Notes: generated by a model from the letters alone, not told the origin. A DNA stretch of 64,000 nt from Durusdinium trenchii (GCA_963970005.1 CAXAMN010022696.1:612572-676571), one strand, 5' to 3'; counted from the stretch's first letter, positions 41,193 through 52,618 are shown. A program made the numbers and translations.

Positions 41193-42865
41193 AAATGTAT
41201 ATTTTTCTTGAACCCTTCGCCAGATTAGTCCACCGAGAGTGCAAGATAAAGAGACATCGCAGGGCAGTGGATGTGTGAAATACGATTCCATTTTTTGAGT
41301 ACTCATTAATCAAGGTACCCCATGGACCCCATGGTTTGCTTGTCGGCGACTTGCCGGTGTTGAAACAATGATAGGGGCCTTGGTTCTTGGCTTCACTTGG
41401 ACAACTAGCAACGCTGCTAATGCTTTGAGAACATGTTGCTAGGAACGAGCCCTGCGCTCAGCGCCGGGCAGTGCCTTTGGGCACTTTGGGAGCAAAGCGT
41501 GCGCCCGGCATGGTTGTGAATGGGGCCCGCTTGCACATGTTTGCACGTTATCAGAGACAAGAGAGCTTTCAAACACAGGAACGGAGGAGAATGGACAAAT
41601 GAATGCATCGTTACTTCCATAGTTTGCATATTTGGTCTTTTCACGCATGTCTTCACGTATTTGTGATGGTTTCCATGCCACTGGGCGAGTGGTATGATCA
41701 TGCAAGAGGAAAAGATAATCAAACATACATATAAGTGATGTTCAATGATTACATGCAAATATTGAGTAGATCTGCAATATGCAAATCGTCCGGTCGCAGG
41801 TTTGACAGTCAAGTGGATGAAGAGCCAGAGTTCGTGCCACGTGCTGAGCAGCTTGTCATATCAAGTTGTCACGTCCTTGGTGTTCTCCACAAATATGCCA
41901 AAAACGTCAATGCAGGGCGCTGCCTCAAAGCAGTGGCCAAAATCAACCGATATAATTACAAACTTTTTGGAGGAAAGCTGTCACGCCCCAAGCGTAAGGT
42001 TTCCACGATCATCCCTAGCGCCCGCTTCCAAACAAGACCTTTATTGAACCGATTTGCAGAAGGCTTCTATGAACTGGTATCACTAGTCGCTAGTCATTGA
42101 ACCTTCAAGTCAATTCAATCCCAAAAGGGGTCATAAAACGTGTATTGACCCCTTCCCACTTGAAGGACGGTTGTATGGGTTTGGAAAGGCAATTTGAAAC
42201 GCAATTGAGCCACAATATTGTTGTCCAGCAGTGCACTCAAAGATATCGCTCCTTTTGGTTGAATCTTACAGCAAGCTTCTGGGATGCTTGGGCCTTTTGA
42301 ACATCAACTCGAAGCTTGCCTGGCCTCCCTCAGGAGCAAGCAGAAGTCTGTTCCGCAGTTTCTTGGATGAACAGTCCAAGACCAAACGAAGTGCTGGTGG
42401 ACATTTCTAACTACGCTAGCTAGAATGCCATAAGATAAAGTCACATGCGATGCCAGCCTTTCGAACCAGAGTGAGCTCAAGCACCATGAAAGTGTGCCAG
42501 GCCATTGTCCTATATTGTCCTATTGTCCTATATGCAATTGTTTGACCATAGGAAGGACATCATAGCTGCACCAAGGATGACTCCTGTCATGCCCACCGCC
42601 TGGCCAAGAACCATGAGCGGTGAAGGCAGCCTGTAGAATGCGAGGTAGTGAGAACACTGATGTGGATCAAGGGATCATAAGGTTCAAGCCCCCCATCGTA
42701 ACAAGTTGACCTTCGTAATCCTTCATAGCAAGTGCCATCTCAGTTTCAGCTCAACAAGGATGCCTGATAGCCATGACTCATGACAGCCACAAATTGCCAT
42801 AGCCAATCGACAAGTTGCTGACATGCTCAGTCAGTGGTAGAGTTCCAGATGCAATAGGGCTGATA
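41193..42865. other. gene-poor stretch
   Basis: The frame at 41735-42100 (with KINRYNYKLFGGKLSRPKRK) may include an exon; splice context is unclear. Nothing else is supportable. Confidence 0.3.
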
Positions 42866-42942
42866 GGGCCTTACTACTAGGAGCGATCGGACACTACTAG
42901 GAACAAAGGGCATCGCTACTAGGAACGAGGACGCTACTAGGG
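42866..42942 (+). repeat. CTACTAG modular repeat array
   Basis: CCTTACTACTAGGAGCGATC, ACACTACTAGGAACAAAGGG, CATCGCTACTAGGAACGAGG, ACGCTACTAGGGC. Confidence 0.85.
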
Positions 42943-42949
42943 CTTACAC

Positions 42950-43200
42950 CGCTGATGGGGCTACCCTGGCGCATTCTATCGGTGTGCTGAAAAACCTTGC
43001 GAGGCTTAGAGGACTTCCTCGCTGCGGTGGGGGTCGCAGGTGTCACGGACGTTTCTGGGAAGTCACCATCTGCAAAGGCCGGTGTCAGCGGAATCTGCTT
43101 TGTTTGGCCAGCGGAATCAGGTAGTTTCTGTCCTAAAGAGCTCGTGTTCTCATGTTTCCATGGATGTGCTGAAAGCGCCGTCCAACGGGTGCTCACGAGG
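42950..43200 (-). CDS. exon candidate between two modular arrays
   Basis: The minus-strand frame reads PLTPAFADGDFPETSVTPAT, then PTAARKSSKPRKVFQHTDRM. It is Ser/Thr/Pro-rich and more protein-like than the plus frame over the same bases, but both strands are open. Arrays end 8 bp before it and start about 100 bp after. Confidence 0.3.
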
Positions 43201-43305
43201 AGATGCCACCACCACCACCCTCACAGAAGGCACCCCAGTTCGAGGCTACAGAGTTGCCACCGCACTGGACTTAGTGATCACTTGTGAAGTTTGAGACTTA
43301 GCAGT

Positions 43306-43370
43306 GACAAGGACGCTACTAGGGGCTCCTGGCATCGCTACTAGGAGCAAGAAGCTACTAGGAGCAAAGG
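43306..43370 (+). repeat. CTACTAG array leading into the 21-bp minisatellite
   Basis: GACGCTACTAGGGGCTCCTG, GCATCGCTACTAGGAGCAAG, AAGCTACTAGGAGCAAAGGC: the last word passes straight into CCTCCAACCTAATAGC. Confidence 0.85.
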
Positions 43371-43766
43371 CCTCCAACCTAATAGCGATGGCCTCCAACC
43401 TAGTAAGCTATGACCTCCAACCTGCTAGCGATGGGCTCCAACCTAACAATGGCCTCCAACTCCAACCTATATGAGCGAGGGCCTCCAACCTAATAACCTA
43501 CTAGCCATGGCCTCCGACCTAGTAGCCATGGCCTCCAACCCACTAGCGACCGCCTCCAACCAAATAGCAATGGCTTCCAACCCAACAGCGATGGCCTCCA
43601 ACCTAAGAGCGATGGTCTCCCACCTAAGAGCGATGGTCTCCCACCTAAGAGTGATGGCCTGGAACCTACTAGCGATGGCCTCCAGGCCTCCCAACATACT
43701 AGCGATGGCCTCCAACCTAAGAGCGCTGGCCTCCAACCTCATAGCAGTGGCCTCCAACCATGAACA
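43368..43766 (+). repeat. 21-bp minisatellite (GATGGCCTCCAACCTAATAGC)
   Basis: About 18 units of 21 bp, some shortened. Plus-strand frame 43471-43869 stays open because 21 is seven codons, reading MASNLIAMASNPTAMASNLR and so on; the minus frame reads LEAIALR repeats. Both frames are by-products of the unit length, and I do not call a gene. Confidence 0.9.
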
Positions 43767-44372
43767 GCGTAGAATTGTCCGTTGTGCTACATTGACACTG
43801 TTTACAGATCTTCTCCATGACGGCCAGGATATGATGTGGTTGAAATGCATAGCGTTACATGTGTTTTAATTGTTGATGTATGTATATATATATAATATAT
43901 GTTTTAAATCTTGCACCGCTGCTTTGCACAAAAGGACTGGAGATTGGCTTTGAGACGGTTGTGAAACGTTGTGAAGTCGATTCTGCCTGGCAACTCTTCA
44001 GACTTAGGTTGCCAGCAAGTGGATATGCTGCAGATTTACCTGTCCCAGTGAAGCTGGCACAGGTCTTGCAACTCGACAAGGATAGCCGTTGATGCTGCCA
44101 GAAGAACACTTGATATTATGACAATGTTTTTGGTCACTGTTCATCGTTTCTCTTTGTTTGGGTGAAAAACATTTGCGTGGACATCATGTGGAATGTTAAC
44201 ATCCCAACCCGATCGCAGGTGGGCGGCCCTACAACAATCATTCCCACCATACCCATGTGCCCGGATTGGCAACAATGTGATCTCTTCGTCTTATGTGAGA
44301 AGGCCTCTCACGGGCCAAGCGAGCTACATGCAAAAAGAACATCCAGAACTGGTCCAGAACAACTGAAGATCC
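43767..44372. other. non-coding upstream of the CCCH gene
   Basis: Includes TATATATATAATATAT near 43885. Earlier exons of the zinc-finger gene may lie around 44220-44260 but are not resolved. Confidence 0.3.
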
Positions 44373-44999
44373 TTGAACATCCAAACATTTCATGAAGATC
44401 CGAGCCAAGTCTTTCGTATGCTTTTGTGGCCAAGGAAGGAGCCAGAAGTGGGTACACCAGAGGTGCCAACCCTGGGCTCCAGGAATCACCGACTTGGAAC
44501 ATGTAGGCCATGTGCATCTTGGCTATGCAATTTGCGCCATTTGCTGCGAATGGAAACAATGATAACAATGTGATTTCGTTTCAAGCGCAAATGGCAGCCA
44601 GAAATGCAAGGGTCGACCGTAGGAATTGGTATTTGATATCCTTGGAAGGCTCATGCTATTTTACTTGTGCGGTGGCGGCTGACGACAACCTTGAGCAAGT
44701 ACTTCAGATGTAATTCCGTGAAGATCCAAAAAGTCTAGCTTTGTTTGCGAATTCCAGGCACAAAGAACGCTGATCTTTACAAAAGCGCCACCTTGTTGGT
44801 CTTAAGTCTTGGCATGTCTTGGCTACTGGAGGCATTCTTCCACACCAAGGGCTGCCAAAGCGGCATGGCGTGTGAGTTCTGCCACCTGTGCGATGCCGGG
44901 GAGAAGAAGCGGCGTGCCAAGCAGCGAGCAGTCTTCCGAAAAGGATGCCTGGAATCACGGGGCAGTTCTGGGTGGAAGAGGTTCCAAGCTAATTACTAG
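44373..44999 (+). CDS. CCCH-type zinc-finger protein, two exons
   Basis: Exon 1 (frame from 44373) ends VPTLGSRNHRLGTCRPC at 44513. Exon 2 starts at 44832 with AFFHTKGCQSGMACEFCHLC, then EKKRRAKQR. Joined in phase 0 they form C-x7-C-x5-C-x3-H, a CCCH finger that in known proteins binds RNA. Similar proteins (CxPCAFFHTKGC...FCHLC...GEKKRR) are numerous in dinoflagellates as I remember them. The 318-bp intron has a GC donor (TGT|GCATCT) and AG|G acceptor, with GCATTC/GCATCT repeated at both ends. The stop TAG at 44997 lies within a decayed modular repeat word (GCTAATTACTAGGAAC). 5' exons are not found. Confidence 0.7.
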
Positions 45000-45041
45000 G
45001 AACTAAGGACGCACCTAGGAACAAGGACGCTACTAGGGGCT
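44990..45041 (+). repeat. CTACTAG modular repeat overlapping the CCCH stop codon
   Basis: GCTAATTACTAGGAACTAAG, GACGCACCTAGGAACAAGGA, CGCTACTAGGGGCTCC. Confidence 0.75.
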
Positions 45042-46743
45042 CCCATTTTGGGGATTTGGGGTTGCAGGATTGGTTGCAAAACCGCAAGCGGCTCAGATCC
45101 ATATTGTTGATCTAAAGGCTGCCTACATTGTCACGTACATTTGAGCCACATAGCAGGAAGGTGGGGGAATCTGAGGAGCCAATGTGGCAGTTTGTGTGGT
45201 TGGGCGCTCAGGAATGGAGCTGCTGGAGGCTCCACAGCCTTTGGCCGTCGGCCTGGTCTCGCCACAGTCACAGTCACCCTCTCAGGCACCTCCGACCGAT
45301 ATTGCTTTATATTGCTTGGAGGCCATCGCTCGTAGGTTGGAGGCCATCGCTATTGCATAGGTTGCTTTGTATTGCGCTTCTATCAGATTCTATCAAAGCC
45401 GCGTTGCTGCCGTTGCTTTTCTTCCTGTCAATGTTGATCAACTCGACAGTGGGGTTCGTTTGCACTTCTGCTGGTTGAAGTTGGTTGAAGTTGGTGTCTT
45501 ACACCGTGCCTGGCTCCCAAACGACGGTTTTGCCAGGCACCTGCCTACTCACCGATGTTGCCTGGCATGTGGCCAGGCCCACTGTGTAACTCGACCTGAA
45601 GAGCCATACACGGTTCTGGTGCACGGTCTTCTTCCCCCTGGTCGGCCTCCACTGGTTTTAATATGTTTGACCTCAATTGAGTGATTGGCGTGCTTGCCGG
45701 TCAATTCATCAAGAGTCACTTTGGTGCACAGATGGCTCAAATATACTCAAACTCTTGATGTGTTGCTATTCAAGCTTCCGGGCTGGCCTGATGCCGGGCG
45801 CAACCCGAAAGCAAGAACAACCCTTGAGACCATTCAGGAGCATGGTGCTTTGAGAACATGCGCCTGGACTGAGCAAGAAGACTCTCTAGAATAGTTCAGC
45901 CAGGATTGTACAAAGCACCTTTTTTTGTACAAAGCCTTGAGCATCCTTTAACTTCAGTATCGATCTACCTCGCTTTCTGAAGAGATTTGTGTTTGTTTGC
46001 TCAGCCTATCATGTTTTCAATGTTTCCTTAGGCACGCCATACCCTCGAAGCATGCTCCCTTCAACATTGGCGTCTTGCAGAACCAAAGTTCAAGTCAAGG
46101 GTCTTAGAAATTGCAATGTCGGAAGACTAGCTCACAGACACCGCTGAAGCGGCTCATGAAGGGCACACATCGTGTAACTTTGGTGGATCGTGGGAAGCAC
46201 CAGGGGTTATCCTGGCGAACGTTAGGTCACTGTGAGTGCAAAAGAATGTGCGAAATGAAAGGGATAGGTCGAAGATGGTCAAAGAGCTGAAGGGGATCAT
46301 TCGTTCGTAGGAGGGCTGATTCAGAGGTTCTGATGGATGTGACCAAGTAAGATATTGTATATAGTTGGGATATTCATTGGGATACTTGTGCAGAACTCTG
46401 GCCCGTTGCGAGAATTTGTTCTGTTCCTGCTCATGCAGTCTCTGAACAGCTCAAAGTGGTTTGAGTCAGCTCATGTATGCTCATGTCAAACCAATGTTTA
46501 ATTTGACGCCTGACATGGGACACGGGCAATTTGTTTGCAGGAGCAACGGTGGCAAGTGACCTATTCGGGAAGCTGTGCAGATGGTGTCGTGAGAGCCTAA
46601 GTGAAAGCGTGTCATTGTACATTGAGGCTTTCCTTCCACGGGCTTTGGAACATGTCAAGCTTCCAAAAGGCCTCAGGGCTGAAATGTTCAACCCATGATT
46701 TTAGCGAGGCCTTGTCAAGAGCACCTGGCTGCTTTCTGTTTAG
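45042..46743. other. gene-poor stretch with small exon candidates
   Basis: Two 21-bp units at 45319-45356 (GGAGGCCATCGCTCGTAGGT). A frame ending at 45894 (GWPDAGRNPKARTTLETIQE, then HGALRTCAWTEQEDSLE) could be a last exon. No family recognised. Confidence 0.3.
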
Positions 46744-46871
46744 CAAAGGGCATCGCTACTAGGAGCTAGGACGCTACTAGTAGCTCCTGGCCTTACTACC
46801 AGAAGCAAGGACGCTACTAGGGGCTCCTGGCATCGCTACTAGGAGCAAGAAGAAGCTACTAAGAGCAAGGG
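46744..46871 (+). repeat. CTACTAG modular repeat array
   Basis: Seven forward words, including GACGCTACTAGTAGCTCCTG and CCTTACTACCAGAAGCAAGG. Confidence 0.85.
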
Positions 46872-46985
46872 GCGGTTCCAGGCCGCCGTGGACCACCGCT
46901 GTGCCGTCCTTGCCGACTCCTCGGCACGTTGGGGCAGCCGAGACCTGTCCCGGCGTGGTGAATCCGTTGGTCGTCGCCCCTGAAA
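46872..46985. CDS. GC-rich exon candidate, strand undecided
   Basis: The plus frame reads FQAAVDHRCAVLADSSARWG and ends RRP with TGA. The minus frame reads GFTTPGQVSAAPTCRGVGKD then GTAVVHGGLEPP. Either could be real; the block is GC-rich against its surroundings and abuts the modular array. Confidence 0.25.
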
Positions 46986-47079
46986 TGAGAAGCGACACCG
47001 ATGGGGGACTTTTGGACACCGACTCCTGAGCCTGCTCCTGTATATTGTGTTTGTTGTTTGCATATTAGTTATGCATAGC

Positions 47080-47304
47080 CAGCCGATAGGCTAGGCTTGA
47101 GCTTTTAGAGCGAACGAAGTGAGTTAAGGGGGTGTGCGGGGGGCAGGTCGCGAAAAGGCACAATTTGAGAGGGCGAACCCGGAGCTTGGTGGGGGAGAGC
47201 GCTCCAAAGCGAGGGTCAGAAAAGGAGTGAACATGGGGTCTGGTGATGCGAGTGATGCAACGGAGGCCGAGTCGTGCATCATTAGCATCATGAAGGGCTT
47301 CGGA
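47080..47304 (+). repeat. dispersed repeat, copy 2
   Basis: Matches 6484-6690 from GCCAGCCGATAGGCTAGGC to GTGCATCATTAGCATCATGA. This copy has an extra GGTGATGCGAGTGATGCAAC. Confidence 0.65.
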
Positions 47305-47568
47305 GGCTACCACGTACAGAGCAGACCGCCGCCGCATGTAGGATTTGAGTTCCCAGGACAACCCGTAACTCGCGAAGTCCATAGAGAACCGAAAGTGACA
47401 TGAGTTTCGGTGGATTGAGTTTCGGTGGGGATGCCTGCGAGGTTGACTACATATCCGCATAGGGTCCTGCCCCCTGGCAAAAACTATACTTGCACCATGT
47501 CCTCAGTCGAGTGGATGCTTCTCGCAGCCTCCACACGCACCGAACGTTTTTCCGGCTTGCCGTTACAG

Positions 47569-47682
47569 ATAGATAGAACGATAGATAGATAGATAGATAG
47601 ATAATGATAGATAGAAAGACGGACAGATAGATACATACATAGATAGATAGAGATAGAGAGAGAGAGAGAGAGAGAGAGGAAA
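47569..47682. repeat. GATA/GA microsatellite
   Basis: (GATA)n with interruptions, then (GA)n ending in AGAGAGGAAAAC. Confidence 0.9.
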
Positions 47683-48527
47683 ACAAAAATTGCTGGCAGC
47701 CCTGGCCGAATCCAGTCAGCCTGCGTCCACGGCCCAAAGATCACGCAGGTGCCAAAGTCAAGGCCTCTGAATGAGAAAAGCGCAGAGTTGATAAGAAAGA
47801 GAAGAATAAAGAAGGTGTTTGGATCATTGAATAAAGGCCCCTTTAAAGAAAAAGACTGTGTTTTGGATCGAGCCAGGACATGACTCACTCAAGTCCAGGC
47901 ATTGGCATCGATAGGCACACAAATCCTCACTCCTTTGCTAGCCCAAGCTACTCCCGCGCGACCCCCCTTTCTGCGCCGCGGGATCAAACGTCCGTGTCCC
48001 GGCTAAGACGTGCCCGTTCACTCTTCCAAATCAACGAGTGCCGCTTTTTTCGACGTGCAAACTTCAAACAGTATGCATTGCAAACTTCAAACACTCCAAC
48101 TGTAACAAACACATACTTGCTTCTTTTCAACCCCACGCCATACTGGCGCGGCGCGGCGCATACATACCTATAACACACAGGTCTTCCTGCGCGCGCGCGT
48201 GGTATCCCACCACTCGAACTCAGATGGTATCTCCCCTTCGCTAACGCTGACTTCGCCTTCCAACTTCTATAAGACGCATACCTTCCCGCGCGTGACAAAC
48301 ACATGCCATTGCCTTGATGACCTACACCAACATACAACGTATCGCACTTCTCTTTCACTACTTCTTTCATACCAAACTTATCCCAAAGCCGCCCGGCTTG
48401 CTTCTCTGCTCCCTCCATCACCACTACATACGCCCCGCATCTGCAGCGCAGCACCGCTGACTCGCAAGCTGCTGACCATGTCTTGTGCCGCGACGCCCGC
48501 CAGAAAAAGACACTCGTCTGGCGGCTG
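47683..48527. other. no confident gene; long antisense-open block
   Basis: The minus frame 47984-48540 is open for about 185 codons with mixed composition. The plus frame 48199-48912 is also open. The region is pyrimidine-rich with GCGCGCGCG at 48190. Neither strand shows a known motif. Confidence 0.3.
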
Positions 48528-48573
48528 CTGGCTTTCGTTCCCCCGTTCTCAGGTATATATATATATATATACG
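48528..48573 (+). repeat. TTTCGT-CCCC-TTCTCAG motif running into (TA)n, second copy
   Basis: GGCTTTCGTTCCCCCGTTCT, CAG, then GTATATATATATATATATAC. Compare 7660-7722. Confidence 0.5.
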
Positions 48574-49499
48574 CTACGCTCCGACTCACTAACATGGAAG
48601 TGGCGCATGGGCACTGGAAAGACCATTGTCCTCTACAATGACTACAAAGAGGTGATGCCATTCACCTGCTGTGAGTCAGAGTGCTGTGTAGTAGGTTGGA
48701 GGTCATTGCTATTAGGCTCTAAAGAAAGAACCACTTCGCTTCTTGGATTACTCAGCTTTGGTATTAAGGTCAACTGTTTGGACCATGACCCTCGGGACCC
48801 TCGGCTCGCTGCAGGCGATTGGGTGGACCTGGCCCTTTCAGCGATGCGTGAAGGGGCGCGATCTGCCACTTGGCAGCTTCACAACGTTCGTGACCGTATA
48901 CAGTACCACTAGTGGCACTTAGGTCGTAGTGTATACCACCCGGTTAGTATGGCACCATGTTACAAGGTGCAAGCCTGCAGTTGTTCTTTGTAAGTTGTTT
49001 GCATGTGGCAGGGAGTTGCAGGAACATGCAGGAACGGCAATGGGTAATGTATACACGAGTAGTAGTCTTGGGCCACCAGTTCTTTCCTTGCGGCGGCTTC
49101 CTTCTAAGCGATATTGGAAGACTGCATTCTTTGACTCAGGTCTTGCTAAAAGCTGCTGATTCAGTATCGCCTCCCGGCAAGGAGCTTTGACCACTGGCTA
49201 CTGTTCTTGCAACCTCAACAGCTCGTTATCGCGCGAGTCTACAATGTGTGAACGGGTGATGCTGAATTTGGGGGTGGACACATATAACTGCCTTATATTG
49301 TTCTTATACTTGCTACCACCAACAAGGCGGTTGATGTTCAAACATGTTCAAACGCCTTTGTTTCATGTCTGAGATCCATCAACGCATTCATCGGCCAGGA
49401 GGAATTGGATGCTTTGGGCCTTCGTGAGGCCATGCTCTTTGCGAAGCCCCTCCGCGATCTGGGCGAAAGGCGGGAACTTGGAGACAACGGAGACAGCGT
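48574..49499. other. no gene seen
   Basis: One 21-bp-family unit at 48692 (GGTTGGAGGTCATTGCTATT). Short frames only. Confidence 0.35.
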
Positions 49500-49700
49500 T
49501 TCTTGTTTCTAATAGCTTCTGGTTATTAGTAGTAAGGCCAGGAGCCCAGGAGCCCCTAGTAGCGTCCTTGCTCCTAGTAGTAGGGCCAGGAGCCCCTAGT
49601 AGCTTCTTGCTCCTAGTAGCAAAGACAGGAGCCCCTAGTAGCGTCCCTGTTCCTAGTAGGGATGCCCTTTGCTCCTAGTAGCGTCCTTGCTACTAGACAT
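49500..49700 (-). repeat. CTACTAG modular repeat array, reverse orientation
   Basis: Ten words: AAGGCCAGGAGCCCAGGAGC shows an internal 8-bp duplication; then GTCCTTGCTCCTAGTAGTAG, GGCCAGGAGCCCCTAGTAGC, TTCTTGCTCCTAGTAGC and more. The longest array after 40631. Confidence 0.88.
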
Positions 49701-52251
49701 CGTTTTTGTTTTTACAAAACATAACGACCAAACACCTGGCATCAGATAGCTGCCAAACATTCTTGTTTGTGCGGCTTCTTCTGACAGCAGTGGCAGTTCA
49801 ACGAAAGTATATACTTAAAGTCAGTGCATAGATGCCTGCATCTAAACCGTTGTGGGGGTTGAAGGGACAGGTGACATGTCCCAAATAAGCAAGAACCGGC
49901 AAGACCTCTACCCCAGGTATATGCGAGATGTTCTGCAGTCAAAGCCCTTTTTGGCCGTCCATTGCCGGCGTTGCTCGGCTTCACCAAAATATGGGGAAGC
50001 GGATGGTCATTTTGGCAGATGGTGCAGCCAGCCTTCTCTTGTGCCCTCCAACAAAGGTCTTGTAGCAGTGTAGCGCATTGATGTAACTGGAATTGCCGGA
50101 CGTGTTGCTACTCGGCTACTCTTTGCTTGTTGCGCTACATTCATTTGTCCCTATTCGGCTCTATTATTCCCTGCATCATGCATCTCTTGAATAATTAGAC
50201 TGCACCTGTCAGTGACACCGTGTCAGTATTTAGTTTCGGGGTTCTCAGCTCCAGACCTATAATATCATCCTCATATGAATCGGACCCTTCCCACTTTTGA
50301 GAGGGTGAAGTTGCTTGCTACGACCCCCAAGTATGAAAGCAAGCTTTCGTGCAGCCGGGACACAGCCTCTCCACCAATCAATCAAAAGAATCTCTTTGGA
50401 CACTCTTTGGACTCGATTTCTGTGACTCGGTTCTTTCAAGGCACAGACTTCCTCAAGGTCCGGGAAGCAACGACCCCGAGCGTGGAAGCTGTGGTGGAGC
50501 AACTGGAGCTGGCCTTGGCAGACTTCAACCTTGACCAGGCACGACTTGTCTTGCGACCTTCTAAGGAACCTAATAGCAATGGCCTCCAACCGACTGGGGG
50601 GGGTCTTTGGAAGCCATGGGTGCAACTTGGCATTTTGAGTAGAAACTCACCTAGCCAGGTGCTTGTCAGAGAGAAACGGACTAGGTGTCAGTCAAAAACA
50701 TGTCCATTTAAGTGTGACAAAGTGTCCTGCAGCAGTTGCCGCCTCCGACTGGTTTCCAGCATTTGAATGCGGTAAATGGTTCAAGCTTATGGACCGCTCA
50801 ATGAAAACCAACCGGTGGTTGTAGGCAGGTGGATCCCAGCCAATTCCTACACTCGTTGATTTTGCTTGGATACATCACGGAAAGACGCTTCTTTGCGCAT
50901 TTTCTTCAGGCTCGACTCCATGCAGATTCCAGATGTTTGTTGTTTGATGTTGTTTGCAGCTTGCACCTACGCCGCAGAGCAGCTGAGCGGCCGTTTGCAC
51001 CTACACTGCCTACGCTTCTCCAGGTGTATGTCGCAACTGATGCTCCCAACGACTTGAGGGACAACTTGAAATCAGGTGTCCGGACAGGCGAAGCGGTGCA
51101 CCTTCACCTGTGCGAACCAAGCATCTCAATCAAGATAGATTCATGGAACAGATACAGTAGTATCATAGCCTACGGGTGTGCGGGTGGTCAAGTGAAGCCA
51201 GCCAAGTGTATTGCAAGCATGCCCGGAAATGTTTCTGGAAGGGTCCCCAGCGGCCCATTTAATGAACCTGAAGGGCAGGAATAATGAACCTGGAGGGCAG
51301 GAATAATGATTATAGCCCTCCTTCAATTCACCTATGAACTTGCAATGCTTGGCCTCAGTAACATGCAACACCTCTCCCCGACCTACTTCCTGGACTGCAA
51401 TCAGAATTGAACAACTCTTAAAAGGCTACTCCAATTCTCAATTTTGATCGTCAATGGATGTGAATTTTAATTGTTGCGATCGTCATGGCTGGAACATCGT
51501 TCAAGTCTTGTGGCGCAGCCTCGCATTGTTCTTCTCAAGTTGGCTGCCAGGTGAGGTCTTCTTCTTGGAAGATTTTCGTGATGTCGCAGACTGAGCCAGA
51601 TATCCAAGAGACTGATAGAGACTGATAGATACTGAACATATCAAGTTCTAAGACCCACCATGAGACCATGAGCCACCAGTCCCTGAAGCAGTAAACACCC
51701 AAGGGATGTCAAAGCAAAGAGCCGGTAGCTTCGTCAGTTGGCCGCGTTGACCCAGGCAGACCTCAGTGGATGCTAGGATGCAAAGAGCTTTTAGACTAGA
51801 TTGGCGGCATAATGCGGCACATCATGGAGACGTGGTGAGAGAATCTGACATGAAGCCATTCTGTACTATGCTGTACTGCATTGTCTATATAAAGATTGCA
51901 AACATGTTCAGGGCTTTGCAAGTGAATTCGGGCCAATTCTTCCAGGCTTATTGGAAGGTGAACTAGCTGCCATTGAGACCGGGCCCCAGGAATAGATGTT
52001 CGCAGTCCAAAGGGCGCGTATCCTGATCATACAGCTAGTAGCGTCATTCAACGTCTAGCAGATTTCGGCATGTTTTGACTTGTTTTGAAACAGCTCAACT
52101 GATGACATGACTTGGATAAGTTAAGATGCCCTGAGCAGAGAAATAGAGTTGCGCACCTGTACCGCATTCTATTGTCCAAAACCGCTTCGATGTCACAATG
52201 AGCGATCGGAGTCAGATACTATCAGAAATCCTATAGACTACAGTTCAACAC
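49701..52251. other. gene-poor stretch with exon candidates
   Basis: The best block is 50446-50560, reading DFLKVREATTPSVEAVVEQL and ELALADFNLDQARLVLRP, helical and protein-like, joined to a 21-bp unit at 50565-50602. A 22-bp tandem pair (AATGAACCTGAAGGGCAGGA) lies at 51261-51304. Confidence 0.3.
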
Positions 52252-52345
52252 AAGAAGCTAGTAGAAACAATAAGCTTCTAGTAACAAGTGCATCGCTACT
52301 AGTAACAAGTGCCTTACTAGTAGTAACAAGAAGCTAGCAGAAACC
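52252..52345 (+). repeat. CTACTAG modular repeat array
   Basis: AAGCTAGTAGAAACAATAAG, CTTCTAGTAACAAGTGCATC, GCTACTAGTAACAAGTGCCT, TACTAGTAGTAACAAG. Confidence 0.82.
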
Positions 52346-52539
52346 ATTACAGTTCATTACAGTTCAACACAAATTGAGGGACCTGAACATACCAGTAGCT
52401 GATCCCGGTGGATCGAGGATGTGGATTGCTGCAAGGGCTACCGCGTTCATTGGGACCCAGGAGGGGAAGAACGGAAAACCCGACCGGGGCTCGAGCATCT
52501 CGTGCAGAAGAGGCCACCCAAGCTACGAAATCCTCAGCT

Positions 52540-52618
52540 GCACTTGTTTCTAATAGCTTCTTGTTACTACTAGTAAGGCACTTGTTACTAGTAGCGATGC
52601 ACTTGTTTCTAGTAGCTT
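52540..52618 (-). repeat. CTACTAG modular repeat array, reverse orientation
   Basis: The reverse-complement counterpart of 52252-52345 with nearly the same words, 195 bp apart, so the pair forms a large imperfect inverted repeat. Confidence 0.82.

Noticed and set aside
43467..43869. 127- and 132-codon ORFs on opposite strands
   Set aside because: Produced by a 21-bp repeat unit, which cannot introduce stops; both strands are equally open.
47984..48661. 225-codon minus-strand ORF
   Set aside because: Runs through a TA microsatellite and has no recognised motif; the opposite strand is open too over much of it. Left as unresolved.
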